From contig NC_030385.2 of the NCBI RefSeq assembly GCF_001625215.2, positions 1,419,135 to 1,483,134 on the forward strand: a stretch of DNA of 64,000 bases, in the 5' to 3' direction. The number at the start of each line of letters is the position of its first letter. The stretch's first letter is position 1. Positions 11,876 to 25,900 of the stretch are shown here, in pieces. The stretch comes from Daucus carota subsp. sativus (Eukaryota; Streptophyta; Magnoliopsida; Apiales; Apiaceae). Below the pieces are notes generated by a model. It worked only from the letters and a program-made list of their open reading frames with translations. It was not told where the DNA came from and did not search any database. Position numbers and translations under genes: made by a program.

Positions 11876-14800
11876 ATGAAGTCATTATCAGGAAGATCAA
11901 GTCCTAGGAATTCTCCTTCATTTCGGAAAATAAGCTCTGGCCGAACACCGGGAAAGGAAGGTCGAACTAGTAGTGCCTTCAGTGCTAGCTGGTTTCGGAG
12001 CAATCGGATTGTGCTGTGGCTGCTTTTAATTACGCTTTGGGCTTATGCTGGGTTTTATTACCAGTCAAGGTGGGCTCATGGGGACAACAAGGAGGGAATT
12101 TTTGGCAATGAGAGTTTAAATACTGATGAAGATCCTGAATCTGAACATGTTCATCATCGGGGATTGATTGTAGATGAAGGTACTATATTAGTTAAATCTA
12201 ATATTAGTAGAAATAATGCTGATGCAGTAAAATTGGATGTGGTTTTGACAAAGAAGGGGAAAGATACTTTATCTCCCCTGACAGTACTTTTGAAGAAGAG
12301 GAACAAGGTCAAGAGACTTAGACGTAGTTCACGTAGGGGGGCTCTTGGTAAGAAAGTAAAACCTCAACATACAGAAAACAATAATATTGAGGTGCAGGAG
12401 GTGCAAGAAATGCAGGAGGAAGACATTCCTATGAGCAACTCTTCTTACGGGTTTCTTGTTGGTCCATTTGGTTCTCTAGAGGATAGTATATTGGAGTGGA
12501 GTCCTGAACAGCGGTCAGGAACCTGTGACAGGAGGAGTGAATTTCAACGTCTTGTTTGGTCTAAAAAGTTTGTTTTGATATTTCATGAGCTTTCTATGAC
12601 TGGAGCTCCTCTCTCAATGTTGGAATTGGCGACTGAGCTTCTTAGCTGTGGGGCAACAGTATCTGCTGTTGTTCTTAGTAAAAAGGGTGGTTTGATGCCT
12701 GAGCTTGCTAGAAGAAGGATTAAAATTGTAGAGGATAAAGAAAGAGTTAGCTTCAAGAAAGCGCTGAAGGCAGATCTCGTCATTGCAGGATCAGCAGTCT
12801 GTGCATCATGGATAGGTAAGCGTTTTTCCATAGTTTATCCTTCAACTCATTTAAGAACCAGATAATTATATTAAATTTTTAAGCTATAGCTCTGCTTAGG
12901 AATAAATTTATATACTCCAATAGCCCCCCCGGGTGGAGCATGTAGCATCCTCACCCTGTTCTTTAGTCAGATTTCAGACGGAAGACCTCGTTGATCTGTA
13001 ATAGAAAAGTCTTAGGTCTCTGATCATATCCTCTTAATTCTAATTTAAAAGAAAATCTTTATACTCATTCTCCAGTATCTAGTGCAAAATAAAACTATAA
13101 GCGAAGAATTTTTAGTTACCTTTAGACTATCCTAGTAAAAGGTTTTATAAGCTGGACGCGCACACTGAGGGGGAAGTCTATAAGTATTGCACTAGATGAA
13201 TTGCAAACAGGTATAAATTGATTAATATAAATGTGTGTGCTTGTGTATATTGTAGCCGATGGTTTACATAGAGCACGATTTTTTAAGTATCTGTCCTGAC
13301 TCCTGATACTTCTTTTGAATTGATTATTGTTTCACATAACATATTCGCTTATTTTATTGTTATTGATTTCAATTAATAGTTTCATGACCACTCTTTTAAT
13401 TGTGGATTCAGAGAAATATCTTGACCATTCCCCTGCTTCTGCTTCACGGCAAATTGTTTGGTGGATAATGGAAAACAGGCGTGAGTACTTTGATCGTTCA
13501 AAGAGTGTCCTCGACCGTGTGAGAATGCTGATTTTTCTTTCCAAATTGCAGTCTAAACAATGGCTCGCATGGTGCGCAGAAGAAAATATTAAGTTGATGT
13601 TGCGGCCTGCACTAGTTACACTTTCTGTTAATGATGAACTGGCTTTTGCAGCAGGGATTGCTTGTTCACTAAATACTCCAGCTTTTAGCATAGAGAATAT
13701 GCTAGATAAAAGAAAGCTACTGCGAAAGTCGGTCAGAGATGAGATGGGATTGACAGATGATGATATGCTTGTAATGTCATTAAGCAGTATTAATCCTGGG
13801 AAGGGCCATTTCTTGCTTCTTGAAGCAGCACGTTACATGATCGACCAAAAACCATCTCCAAAAGATGTTTCTGTAGATGGTTTAGCTGAGAAGGATGAAT
13901 ATTATCACTCGGTGAATAACTCTGAAACTTATCGTCTGGGAAATATTGGCAATATAAAGAAACTGTTTTCTGATAGTGTATACAAGAACGAAGAGAATCT
14001 TAAGGTCCTGATTGGTTCTGTTGGATCTAAGAGCAATAAAGTGCGTTATGTTAAAGCAATACTCAAGTTCTTAGTTCATCAGCCAAACTTATCGAAGTCA
14101 GTCCTCTGGACTGCAGCAACTACACGTGTTGCCTCTCTTTATGCAGCTGCAGATGTATATGTTATAAACTCTCAGGTGAACTTCTTTCAGAATTCTAAAC
14201 AATAGGAAGCTTATTATAGCTATCACTGCAGATGCTTTTGGCTAGTGAAATATAATTCCATCATCAAGTATCAATTCATTTGCACTTGTATGGTGGTATA
14301 ACTGACTCATACTAACTAGATTTCCCTGTGGAAGTGCTCCAGGTTAAAATATACAGCATCTGTTGTCGGGGTTTGTTATGCAAATTCACATTGTCATATA
14401 ATGGACCGTATATATTTTCTTACAAAAAAGAGTCAGTTATTGCACATATCTTCTGGAGGTGTTCAATATGTTCTTAATATCGACTCTTTTAATTTGAATT
14501 TTAGAGCTTTTCTTTTCAGTATATAAACTTTTTGTTAAGAAAACTTTTAATCTTTTAATTTGAATACTTTCTCGTGCTAATACTTTAGAGCTTTTCTTTT
14601 AACTTTTTGTTAAGAGGTAACTTTAATACTTTCAGTCAATAGTCTTTGGGGCCGAAAATTATAAGTGACCTTTCACCTTAGCAAGACCTCAAAGCTATGA
14701 ATACCTTTGGTGCAAGAAGTAGGGAGATAGTATGATTAGCTATCATAGTTGTGGAAGCAGAGTACCCGCTGGGGAGTAGGTTGTGGAGAAATAATGAAAG

Positions 14801-16217
14801 TGGTTTTTGTCACATTGTTGTTTCAGTTGTCCTTTTTATGCTCGACACATATTTTATATGCCACTGTACAGGCATCTGCAAATGATGACATGGGCACATG
14901 GTAGTTTTCCGCTACAAATTAGGCAAATTTTGAACATGTTGGTATCTTAATTCTCAAAATAGAACATGGGCACTGATGTTGAGCTGTGAGTGACTCTACC
15001 TAGTTAAAAATAACAATATTTAATTATACCTTCCAAAATATTGCTCGGAACCTTTTTTGTAGTCAATTTTGACACGACATTACTATCCTTTTTCTAATAT
15101 ATCTAATTTGTTCAGTCCTTCTTTTCTGTCTCATCTCATGATTAATGTTTATATTTTAAATCTCAATTGTATTCGATCTGTGTACAGGGACTAGGAGAGA
15201 CATTTGGAAGAGTCACAATTGAGGCTATGGCATTTGGTCTTCCGGTACTTGTTTCCTTTTTATAAATTTGTTTACTTTAATGTTTGGGGTAATTTACCTG
15301 TTTACTAGTTTTAGTTTTAGATAAATGTCACCGGCTTGTATTAATCAACGTAAGCTTTATGCTTTTCAAAAAATGGTACTGTCTTTATCATGTATGATCT
15401 TATACTTCAATGTACATGTTCACATTTATACGTGCTGCCTCTTGTGAGTTCTAACAATGATACAGTGAGATTGAGGAGGTTGTTGATTCACTTGTCTACC
15501 ACATAAGTTTGTTTCTGAATTAGTGTTCCAACTCGATATTGCAACTGATAAAAGAAAGTCAGTATTGAAATGTGATATCTTTTTCAGTAAAAAATATTGT
15601 GGTAATATAACCTAGCCCCCTTTTTCTTTCATACTTTGAGGACTAAGAAAAAATTCTGGCCAACACTGAAGAAAGGTATATGAACAATTAAACAGTGAAA
15701 AAGTTGTTGATTTGTTTGTCATCAAAGTCTAGAGACTTTTTACTATCCCGTAAATATGACAACTAATTAACCAATTACTGTAAAAGCACAAGGCAAACTA
15801 TCTTTAATGATTCAAGGGGCTACAAATTTGATCAGAAAATGTTCATTGTAACGATGAGTCTATGAATGTTTACTTGTTTAGATGCACCCCATGGGGGTGA
15901 CCTGCAACATCTATCTGATAAATACATAGAGGGAGATCTACGAGCTGTGTTTCACATTCACCCCTATGCAGGTACTTGGTACAGATGCTGGAGGAACAAA
16001 GGAGATTGTTGAACACAATTTAACTGGCCTTCTTCATCCTCTGGGGCGTCCAGGGTCTCGCATTCTTTCCAATAATCTTCAGTATCTGCTTCAGAATCCT
16101 TCTGCAAGGCGGGAGATGGGAATCAGAGGACGACAGAAAGTAGAGAAGATGTACTTGAAAAAGCACATGTACAAAATGCTTGCACAAGTCCTGTTCAAGA
16201 CTCTGAGAGTAAAGTAA
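11876..16217 (+). CDS. Membrane-anchored GT4-type (UDP-glycosyltransferase superfamily) protein
   Basis: Four coding exons: 11876-12815, 13412-14175, 15188-15244, 15972-16217; about 668 aa. The N-terminus is Ser/Arg-rich (SGRSSPRNSPSFR), followed by one transmembrane segment at about residues 45-62, which suggests a type II Golgi/ER protein. The luminal part has a family-typical start VLIFHELSMTGAPLSMLELA and LVIAGSAVCASWI, then VMSLSSINPGKG. The C-terminal GT-B nucleotide-sugar domain has GLGETFGRVTIEAMAFGLP and GTDAGGTKEIV, in which the E of EAMAFG is the GT4 EX7E-type residue. From memory it resembles Arabidopsis At3g15940/At1g52420, for which no substrate is known to me. Those proteins may have a longer N-terminus than this one, so an extra 5' coding exon is possible. 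Exon 3 is only 57 bp. Exon 3's donor and exon 4's start share the same GTACTT hexamer. Confidence 0.9.
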
Positions 16218-17148
16218 CACCAGCCACTTATTTTTATTTGATTCTTTTAAGGCTAGGTTTTGTGAGCTAGCTATAAGAAGCAGCATTTTTCTGTCAACCC
16301 AAAGTCCCAAATAATCTCCAGTAATCACCCGGTTAGTCTTTTTCTCAAAATTGATCATCTTCAGAGTTCCGACTGCTCAATAGTTCTGGTGACTTGTAGC
16401 ACGGGTTGCAGCAAAGGAGATGACCATGTTTGTTAATTTTTTCTCCTGGTGTACATAAATTTCGTTGATAGTTTTTTTTTTTCTTGGGCATTTTTGATAG
16501 AAGCACAGGTACTCTGAACAGCGTCAAGTCCTCTGTCTATAGTGTACTCAGTTCAAGTTAATCAGTTTAAAGTTTTCGTTACTGAATTGCGCCTGTACCG
16601 TTGATTCGAATAATTGAAGCTCGCTTGTTATTCAGGAGACGCGAGACAAGTTATTGGGGCCGTTGGGTGAGTTTAAAATAAACGCTTCTTGCTTAAAATA
16701 AAAAAATGCTTCTCAACTTTTTCTACATGATAACCGATCCTTTTCAAATTTATATATACTTTATTAATTTATTGTAAACATAATTATTATATATTATACA
16801 TTTAAATTTAATTATCATACAAAAAATATTGTGAAAGAAGATAAAATAATATTTAGTTGGCAAATAAATAACCCTCAAGAAAGACTTGCATAGCTTGTTA
16901 AGAAAGACTTTGCAAAACTTATTTGCGAAGATTAATAAATTTTGAAAAGAAGATTTGTAATACGCCAATACGGCAATACCTATTAAAGAAAACTTGAATA
17001 GCTTCCTCACTAAGTCTTCTTTTTCTCCGAACCATCAACTATAAATAGCTCCTTCGTAGCTCATTGACTGAATTCATACACAACTTTCTGTCAATATCTT
17101 CCGGTGTCCTATTTTTTATTTTCTTTTAATTCTTTACTCTCTTATATA
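16218..17148. other. 3' UTR of glycosyltransferase gene and AT-rich spacer
   Basis: Roughly the first 350 bases are likely 3' UTR. The remainder is AT-rich, and no coding segment is seen. Confidence 0.45.
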
Positions 17149-17468
17149 CAGTGTTTTAAAAATTCCCGATTTAACCGATTAATCCCCTGCAAGGTCGGCC
17201 ACCGATCCGATTTTTGAAACCCGATTAATCCTTATATATTTTATTAATTGAAGTATATATGATAAATTATTAGAATTAAAATACTATATTACTTTAAATA
17301 TGAGTAATTATAAAGTTTATCAATATAGTAAATATATTAGTTACTAAATAGCTAATATAATAATAACTAAATATTAAATAATATGTTAATATTAAAATAA
17401 ATCCGATTTTCACACCGATTAATCCTTCCGATTAATCTCCGATCCGATTCTCGATTTCTGTAACACTG
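17149..17468. mobile_element. hAT-type MITE (320 bp)
   Basis: It begins CAGTGTTTTAAAAA and ends GATTTCTGTAACACTG, giving a CAGTGTT inverted repeat. Subterminal CCGATTAATCC-like motifs occur on both sides. Flanks are CTTATATA (17141-17148) and CTTATATC (17469-17476), an 8-bp target duplication with one mismatch, as expected for hAT. The interior is AT-rich without a transposase. Confidence 0.75.
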
Positions 17469-17476
17469 CTTATATC

Positions 17477-18071
17477 CAATATATTGATAAATAATTAAAG
17501 ATTTATACTAACTAAATTTTTACAAAAATAACCTTTATCATACGTATCGCGACTTAAATCTCTACCATGATCAAAATTAAATTAAATACACAATTTAGAG
17601 TATCCGCATCCCACATCTCATAAATAGGTATAATAAAAAAATTATTCCAAAAAAAAAAAAAGGTATAATAAAAGAAATTATTTTTTGACTGAAGCAAAGT
17701 ATATAGTGTGTGTGAATTGCAAAAGGAGTTTAATCAGGCTGGACATTGTTCTTGATTTCTTCAACTCCACGGAGACATTACAGGCAAGATCTTAATTCTT
17801 AAACCCCTATTTGAATAATTAGTAGCTCTTAGTTTATGTAATTGCATTCATCAGGTTAACTAAAACCCTAATTATCATAAAATCTTGATATTTGCCATGC
17901 AATTCACGTATAATCTGGACTGTGATGACACTGTTTTCTGATAAAGATTGAATCTTTGATATGGGGTTTGAGTTTTATGATGAAGTTTGTATTTTTATTT
18001 GTTATCTGATTTGATATGTTTGTGTAATGTAACTATGTTTTTGTGTGTATGTAATTTGTGTGTGTGACAGA
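17477..18071 (+). promoter_or_regulatory. Upstream region and leader of XRCC1
   Basis: A telo-box-like AAAACCCTAATT occurs at about 17862. The ATG at 18072 follows GTGTGACAG|A, so the leader probably ends with a splice acceptor at 18070. The donor is unclear: TTACAG|GCAAGA near 17782 would be a GC donor and CAG|GTTAAC near 17855 a GT donor. Confidence 0.4.
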
Positions 18072-21000
18072 ATGTCTGATCCAAGTGCAAGCCCTGGTAA
18101 GGGGGGTAACAAAAAGAGGAACCTTCCGTCGTGGATGAGTGCGAGGGAAGACCAGAAAAATGGTGGTGAAAACCAGAAACAGGCTAAAGGGGGCAAGGAG
18201 GATAATGAGTTTTCCAAGCTACTGGTATCGTAAAATTAGCATAGCAGATGAAGTTCTGGGTTTTTTAGTTTTGTTAGGATAGTGGTCAATGTTTGTCGAT
18301 TATGTGTGCAGGAAGGGGTAGTTTTTGTACTGTCGGGGTTTATTAATCCGGAGCGGGGTGTATTGCGGTCTCGAGCTATGGAAATGGGAGCAGAGTATCA
18401 AGGTGACTGGAATTCGAATTGCACATTGTTGGTGTGTGCGTTTCCTAATACGCCAAAGTTTCGGCAAGTTGAGTCAGATTGTGGAACTATCGTTTCAAAG
18501 GTTTGACCCCTTGGAATTTATTTGTTGTAGTGTTTATTCCTTGATCCTTCCTTGATGATATGTCCAATATTTATTGGGTTAAGTTTTGTTGTAAAAATAT
18601 GTGCTACTCAAAGAAGCAAAATTTCCTACATGTTTAATATGGTTTGGGTATTGTGGCATAGGAATTCATCACTACTAATTATATCTAGAAGGTCTATAAC
18701 TGTGTTATAAAATTGAACTCTGTATCTTGTTATTATGCTTTAGTTTATATCCAAACAGTTATAAGGGATTTATTTCTAGTCCAGGAGGGCAGATTTTACT
18801 TATATTTGTGCAGTGTGTCATCGGATATTCTACCAAAGTAGTCTTCATAGTGTAACGTCTGATAATTTTGTAATCGGCTGTCATAGGAGTGGATATCAGA
18901 ATGTTACGACAAGAAGAAACTTGTTGATATTGACAGTTACCTTATGCATGCTGGTAAGCCTTGGAGGAAACAAATTATAGCTTCCAAAACCATCCAAGGT
19001 CTGTATTTTTGTAAATTTCTGTTAAATTGAATGTTTAAGACTTTTTTATCCAACCGCTAAGTTAATGAGATAAGCTGTTGCCTCTATATGATAAACTTGA
19101 TACTGTAATATATTCTTTTCTTTCTTCTCTTCTGACATAAGAAAACAAAATATATTCTTCTGTGATCAGATATACATGCCATACACATACTTGAGCTTAG
19201 ATATTTTACTAAATTATTTTCGAAAACATACAGCTGCATGAAGTTTTTGAATCACCTAAATTTTTTTTTAACATCCTATCAGGTGTAAGTCGATGAGTTT
19301 TTTTTAATTAGATGGGTATAACTTAGATACAGCTTTAAATCTGAAACTAGGAAGGCACACTTTTTTTGTTATGTGCAGCAGTATGAGTTATAATTTTTTA
19401 CCAAATCTAGTTTGGAAGTATGATTACATGTTCTTTGTGCAGATCAAGAACCATCAACATCTAAAAAATCCCAGAAGCAGGTAAAAAAGGATGCATATTC
19501 GAAGCCCAGTCCTAAATCGTCTGTGAAGGTTCTTTTAGATAATCAAAATGTTTGCATGTGCATTCTTCTATCTTCAATGTTTATAGGGTTCAACATATAT
19601 GTTAGTCATCTTTAGAATAAACTATGTTTTATTTATTGCTCACATCTTCCCGCTCACTCTGAAGCATGGTGTAGCTTCTAGTACTGAGCATGAGTACTTT
19701 GTACCTTCTAAAGTGAAGAAATGGGCTGCAGATGATTTTAGCAAAACCATATCCTGGTTGGAGAGTCAAGATGAAAAGGTAAATTGCATTGCTCTTCTTA
19801 CTTGCCAATCTTGTGCTACCAATCTGTTAAAAAAAATAGAAGTCTTGGCTCCTGTGCTAACAATCTTTTTAGTAATGGCTGCACCATTCATGTGTTGTGC
19901 TCACACCATGAAATCTTACTGTTCTCTTGTTATTCTGTATTCCAATCACAAAAGATTTACTCCATAACTTCCTCTATTTTTAAAATGTGTAGACAATGGT
20001 TCTACTGTAATTTGCCTACATTTGAATGGTATTGTAAGTATGTCTCTTTAACACGCTTTTCTCTGGATAATTATCATATATCATTCAGAGCAGTCAGGGT
20101 TCAAGGATGTCCTAGTGGGATCTTTGCAAGATTTATTAATTATTACTCCCTCCGTCCCTTTTCAGTTGTCACTTTTGGGTTTGTGCTGGTCAAATTGACC
20201 AAAGTTTGACTGAAATTTATTAATATTTTATCAAGTGAAAAAATAAAAAAGATATGTCACCGGAAATAACTTTTAATATACTTTATGATGTAATTTTCAA
20301 TTTTTTAAAATAATGATAGAGTGACTTATAATCTTTGGTCAAAAATTAGTCAATTTGCCCTACAAAAATAGAAATGTGACAACTAAAAAGGGACGGAGGG
20401 AGTATCGTGTATGGTCTGAATTGTTCAGCTGTGAACAAGTTTCTTGTGTGCTGTTAACAGCCAGATCCAAGCGATATAAAGAAGATAGCTGCTGAAGGGA
20501 TTCTGACTTGTTTACAAGACGCTATAGATTCTCTGAAGCAAGATCAGGTATAAATTATCTACACACAGATTTTCGTTACATATCTAATACACATGCAAAG
20601 ATTGATTTGAGAATGTACTGATGATAGACTCTGCTTACGGAAACAAAAGCTGTCATTACATATTTATATTAGCTGAAGCTGTACAGTCAAAAGCTGTCTT
20701 TCTCATCTGGGTAAAAATTTCCCTTAAATGTTATTGTCATGGGCATCTTTTGCTATCTTTCTTGTTGATAAATTTTGAAAGAGGAGTGTGGGCCATATTG
20801 GTCGAAGTAAGAGATTATGGTTCATTGGTTCTTGTCAAGTAACTGCAGATGTTTTATTTGCAAAATATTTGCCCTCTCCTAGGAAATCCAAGATATATCC
20901 GAGCAGTGGAGCTTTGTACCTCAAGTGGTAGAGGAACTGGCTAAGCTTGAACGTTCTCAAGATAAGCCAGATTCACTTCCCAAAAAACATCTATACAAGC

Positions 21001-21227
21001 AAGCACTGGCCTGCAAAGACATTTACGAGAAGGAACTCAAAATTTTAAATGATTCATCTCCTAACAAGAAAAAGCTGAAGACTGGTGAAACCAAGAGAAC
21101 AGGCAAAGAACGGAATGACACCCCCACTAGAAGTGCCGACTATGACAGTGATGAAACAATTGAGATGACGGAAGAGGACATAGATAAAGCATACAACTCT
21201 GTAGCTTCAGCTCTCAGTAAATTCTGA
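18072..21227 (+). CDS. XRCC1: Plant XRCC1 homologue, single-BRCT DNA repair protein
   Basis: Seven coding exons: 18072-18224, 18312-18500, 18887-18998, 19443-19528, 19665-19778, 20461-20547, 20883-21227; about 361 aa, close to the Arabidopsis protein. Residues 1-50 hold KKRNLPSWMSARE, the plant XRCC1 N-terminal signature. A BRCT domain (about 52-145) starts VVFVLSGFINPERG and keeps the late Trp in EWISECYDKKKLVD. A Lys/Ser linker follows, then a conserved region with VKKWAADDF, ISWLESQDEKPDP and WSFVPQVVEEL, and an acidic C-terminus. Plant XRCC1 lacks the animal Pol-beta-binding N-terminal domain and Lig3-binding BRCT2. It acts in base excision and single-strand break repair and in back-up end joining. 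The exon 5 acceptor is the least certain: 19665 or 19693 both keep the frame. Confidence 0.93.
20146..20402. mobile_element. Stowaway MITE in XRCC1 intron 5
   Basis: CTCCCTCCGTCCC at the left and GGGACGGAGGGAG at the right form the Stowaway terminal inverted repeat, flanked by TA on both sides (20144-20145, 20403-20404). It is about 257 bp, AT-rich inside, and has no ORF. Confidence 0.92.
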
Positions 21228-22979
21228 ACATTAAAGCTTTTGTATCAACCTACATTGTAAACCTGGTGTTTCAAGTTTGCTCTCTTTATGAATATGGATG
21301 GCTACCACTGAAACCGCTGGTTTGATACATGGCTAAATTTTGTTTATATAACCTACAAGTCGGTTCTGATTTGTTAGAATTTTTAACAATAGAAAGTCCA
21401 ATTTAATGAGAATCGTACCTACAAATATACATGTAATTATATTGAAAAGAAGTACATTAATCAAAAAATGTATAAACTCAATAAATTTAGGATATTATTA
21501 ATACAATGCAACAGGCCGGGGTTTTAATATTTCTAAAATATTGAAGTTGTGGCATCTATATAATTTACAAACAACTAAAACAATAGGCTTTAATTTTAGA
21601 GTTAATTGTAAAACGTATTTCTTTATTTCGGCTCCTTTAATTATTCTCTTTATATGTTAGCGTTACATGTTAGATCCTTTTCATAAATTTTCGTCTATTT
21701 TAACTTATCACTATATTAAATTAAAAGGGTAAAATAGACTAAAGAGCCTATAACATTATATTTTACTTAATTATTAATTATAAAGTCTATTTCACTCTTT
21801 TAATTTTCACTGTGATAGATTTGAACGGACAGAAATGGGCCAAAAGAGTTCAGAATTTACCGTGAGGTTCCAAAATATATTAAGGTATACATTTTGTAAT
21901 TATCTAAAATTTAGGTAATTTAGGTAATAAGATGTAAATGGCCCGAATTAAAGAGATGCATCCTATAATTAGCTCTTTTATCTAAGTGTTCGGATGAAAT
22001 ATGTTAAGGTATACATTTTGTAATTATCTAAAATTTAGGTAATAAGATGTAAATGGCCCGAATTAAAGAGATGCATCCTATAATTAGCTCTTTTATTTAA
22101 GTGTTTGGATACCTAGTATAGGGGTAAAAATTTCAGGTAAAAAATTATCCACCCCGAAATATAAATTCCCTACCCTACTTCGTATTTTTCGAGATTCGTG
22201 TCAGGATTTTGATCGTGTTGGATTTTACCACCCCAACCCAATCTGTGAACGAATATTTCATTCTGGATCGTGTTACCCTACAGAGGTTGACTGTTAAAAT
22301 AGTGCGTGAAGGTATTTCCATCCAGAAAAAATGTCTTGAAAGAGGAGATGAAGATTGAGCTAAAAAGGGTTGGAGATGAGTTTGAAGTGTCAAGAGTCAG
22401 AGTGCTGGTCTTCTCATGCTCAAGGCAAAAGCATCTTCAACATACCCTGTTAGCATCTGCGACACTTTCTTCTACAAGTAAACATTTTTCCAAAAGACAC
22501 CAATGATGCAAAACTGTGTAAGATCCTGTCCATATGTGTATCATACGGAGTTCATTATATCACTGTTTTCATGCTTACAAGATTGCTGCCGATAACCATT
22601 TACACAGAGCAATATATAGAGGGGCAATTCTATGGAGAACACAATTTAATTGAAGACCATATATGTTCTTATCAGCAAACATGGACACAACATAATTTGC
22701 AGACAATATGTTATGCGAGCAGAACAAATATGGTCTTCAGGTCTCCAATTCAATAGCGATCTTCGTAGAACTCAACCCATATGTGCCTATTTTTGAAATT
22801 CAGTATGGAAGTTGAAGACAAATTTTGGCGATAAAAGACTAATAATATAAAATTGTGAAACAATGTTTTGAAAAAAATTCACACTGCAGACTACTTTTTC
22901 ATATTCAGATGCATCTAGACTAATCACTCTTATGACAAGGATAGGATAGTTTGAATTAACCTCTTGATATGAAACTTCC
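21228..22979. other. Convergent intergenic region between XRCC1 and SUA
   Basis: It contains the 3' UTRs of two genes that read towards each other, a tandem duplication at 21872-22110, and a weakly open stretch at 22306-22506 with no recognisable protein. No gene is called. Confidence 0.5.
21872..22110. repeat. Tandem duplication of about 115-125 bp
   Basis: Copy one (about 21872-21996) and copy two (about 21997-22110) share TTAAGGTATACATTTTGTAA, then AAGATGTAAATGGCCCG and GATGCATCCTATAATTAGC. Copy one has an extra TTTAGGTAA-type insertion. High similarity suggests a fairly recent local duplication. Confidence 0.85.
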
Positions 22980-25900
22980 CTATGACATTTCTCTAAACCT
23001 AGCAAGAGCTTTCTTCTGTATAAGAGTCCGATAGCTATCTCCAGCTTGAACTTCAAGGCTAGGATCCAACTTCTTCGGCTGACTCCCCAACCCTGCTCTT
23101 TTCTCAACCGACTGGGCTTGAACAGGCTCAATCATGCCGCTCCCATCCTTACCCAATCCCTTTATAGTAAACACACACACAAACAAAAAAGCAAAAATTG
23201 CCCAAACATATGCAAAGTCAGATACTACTAAACATGGAATTTGTATCTTACCAAGCTTCGGTTACACTAGAGCACAACCAGTCATACTATTCAAGCCCAA
23301 AAGAAATTTTGCTAACATTTGTTAGTTTAACTTATGAGTGACTCTTTTTTTTGTTGTTGTTGAGGAATGAGATGGTTTAGTTTCACGAAACAGTAAGTAT
23401 AATAGAGTTCAAGAGTTAAATATGTTACCAAGCCTTCTTGCCATCCCATGTTCCGAAGCATCCTGTTGCCAACATTACTCTCGTCAATAGCTTTCTCAGC
23501 AGTAATCACCTCATAGCTCTGAACATTATAATTCCCATCAGCAGCACCTCGTCCTCCAACACCAGGGGGGAAGGGCATTGAATCCGTCACACCCCTTTTG
23601 AATGCTGAATCTCGATCTTTAGTATTCACAAATGATAAAACAGTGTTCCTCACAAGTCAGTAGACATTTCATAATAGGTTAACATATGGACCACTAGCAA
23701 TCTCCTCTTTTTTATCGTTGAGTAGCATCAGGAACAGCAAGTATAAAAGCTACAGGCAATTCATTTTAAGTCCCGTAACACAACTTAATCTTTTCAGATC
23801 ACAATCACTTGTACAAAAACGGAAGTTGCCCAAGGTAATATGCTGAGACAATCCAATGGAAAGAAAAAGTCTAGGATTTTACTTTCGGAGATAGTGTACT
23901 ATTTGCACAAAGATGATAGAACCAAGGGGAATGACAGCCAATTGCACATTATTGATAATGCTTACCTGAGTCCCCTGTTTCAGGGTCATATTGATTGTTT
24001 CCAAAAGCAGATGACCCGTATAAGCTCCTGCGCTCAGCTGCACGATCCCTGTAGGTGGTCTGACTTTGTTCCTTCTGTGAAAAAGCTGGTTGCACTGGCA
24101 TTTCGGAGAACCTCCTCTTACTGCTCCCAGCAGCTACAGGTGGAGTATAAGAACCCAATGCAGATGCATCTGTTCTAAAAGGTACAGCAGATCCAGACAA
24201 ATCGATACTTGCAGGTGAAGATGAATTCACAGCACCTACTGAAGCAGACAAAGATGTTGAAGTAATGCCTGATGGCCCTGAATAAGAAGTATCGGATTTC
24301 ACCACCCCTCTCCCAGAGCCTCTAATTACCCCCCTTATAGTACCCCCTGAAGTAATTGGCTTAGGCCTCTCTTGAGAATCCGGACCAGTAGACTGACCGG
24401 TCGTGCTCGTGGAAATTCCTGAAGTATTCATCGCACTCTCTTTCATGGTCACTGCCTCTGTCTTTGGCTTGCCTTTACTTGATGACCCGATAGCATTTAC
24501 TTTTTCTTCTGCCGATAGATTTTGCTTGTCATCAAGAGCCAAACGTGGTGCTTGCCCTTCATGACTCCTCTGTTTCCACATCGTTAAAACATTGCTCATC
24601 TTTTTCTTGCTAGCCAAAATGCTACTTTTTGAAGCAAGTCGTATCTCTTTCTGCTTCTCCTTCTCTTTCTTCTCTGCAGCTAGTGCTGCTGCCGCAGCAG
24701 CCTGGACAGCATCTGGCAACGAGGTAGGCTTCTCGCTTGAAGTTACTGTAGCAGCTGGAGCAGAGATAACTACTTTTCTATTGTTAGAACTGTCTGCAGC
24801 CTTAGAAAGATCGGCTCCAAGTCCAGCTGTTTTATCAGTTTGGTCCGTACAGGGAATATATTGCTGAGTATGTTGATCATAGGAATACCAGATACCATTG
24901 TTGCCATCATAGTATAAACCTGTGAAATTTGGATACAAACCAAAGAAGTCGGGATAAATAAAGTAGAAACAAAGAGCGAATCTTCACAGGGCATAATGCC
25001 CAACATATAAAGACACTTCGAAGAATATAGCAGATTACTGTGACAACTGCCAAGAAAAAATTGAGGAGAAAAAGAAATTTGATCACAACTCATTACTCAT
25101 AATATCGAGACTCAAACCTGTATTTCCATCATAATAGAATCCAGAAGAAGCGTCATAATAATAGCCAGATGATTCATCCCACACGAAGCCAGACTGCGGA
25201 GCTGAAGAATCCCTCTGAACTGCTACCTCACCAGATTGTTCCTGCCCGCCAGTAGATTGTTTTTCATCTGGATTATATTCTTTCGGAGCCCAGCCAACAG
25301 CATCATACTAAGAACCAGAGGATAAAATTAATAAGCCAATTTAAGCACAATCTGGCAAGTGACCAGTAACACATATGCCTTCTGTATATATAGCCCAGAA
25401 TTAATAGGATTATAGTATAACATAAATCCCGAGGTCGGCACTGCATTAAAATTTCCTTGACAAGTTCGGTATTAGTGTACGATAATGTGCACAAGTGGCT
25501 GTGGCTAAAGCTGTTGCTGAGGGAGTCCAGGCTTAACTCTCTTGCATATGATGGTGATTAAAAGATGTCATTTTCAAGACATCTGATCTATCTTTGGCAG
25601 AAGAGGGCATCTCAATACCAACGCCCTTTATACTTTATTTGATCTTGACATTTTTGGTGCATCTTTAGCCCAATTGCCAACAAGATCCTCTTTCAGAATT
25701 CAAATCTATAACAAAGTCATATGAAATCTGCAAAATAAACTAAGAGCCCCGTAGAGGAGATGATTACCACCCTAGAAAGTGGATAACTCGTTAATCCCTC
25801 ATATCCTGCTACAGATTTTAGAAACAGACTATATATACCTTAACTATGTTTAGTTTCCTGACTAGGCCTTTGGCCAAATACGGCCACAGAATTACATCTA

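Noticed and set aside
22306-22756. Two short plus-strand open frames downstream of XRCC1
   Set aside because: No family resemblance and no evidence of a promoter; probably chance frames.
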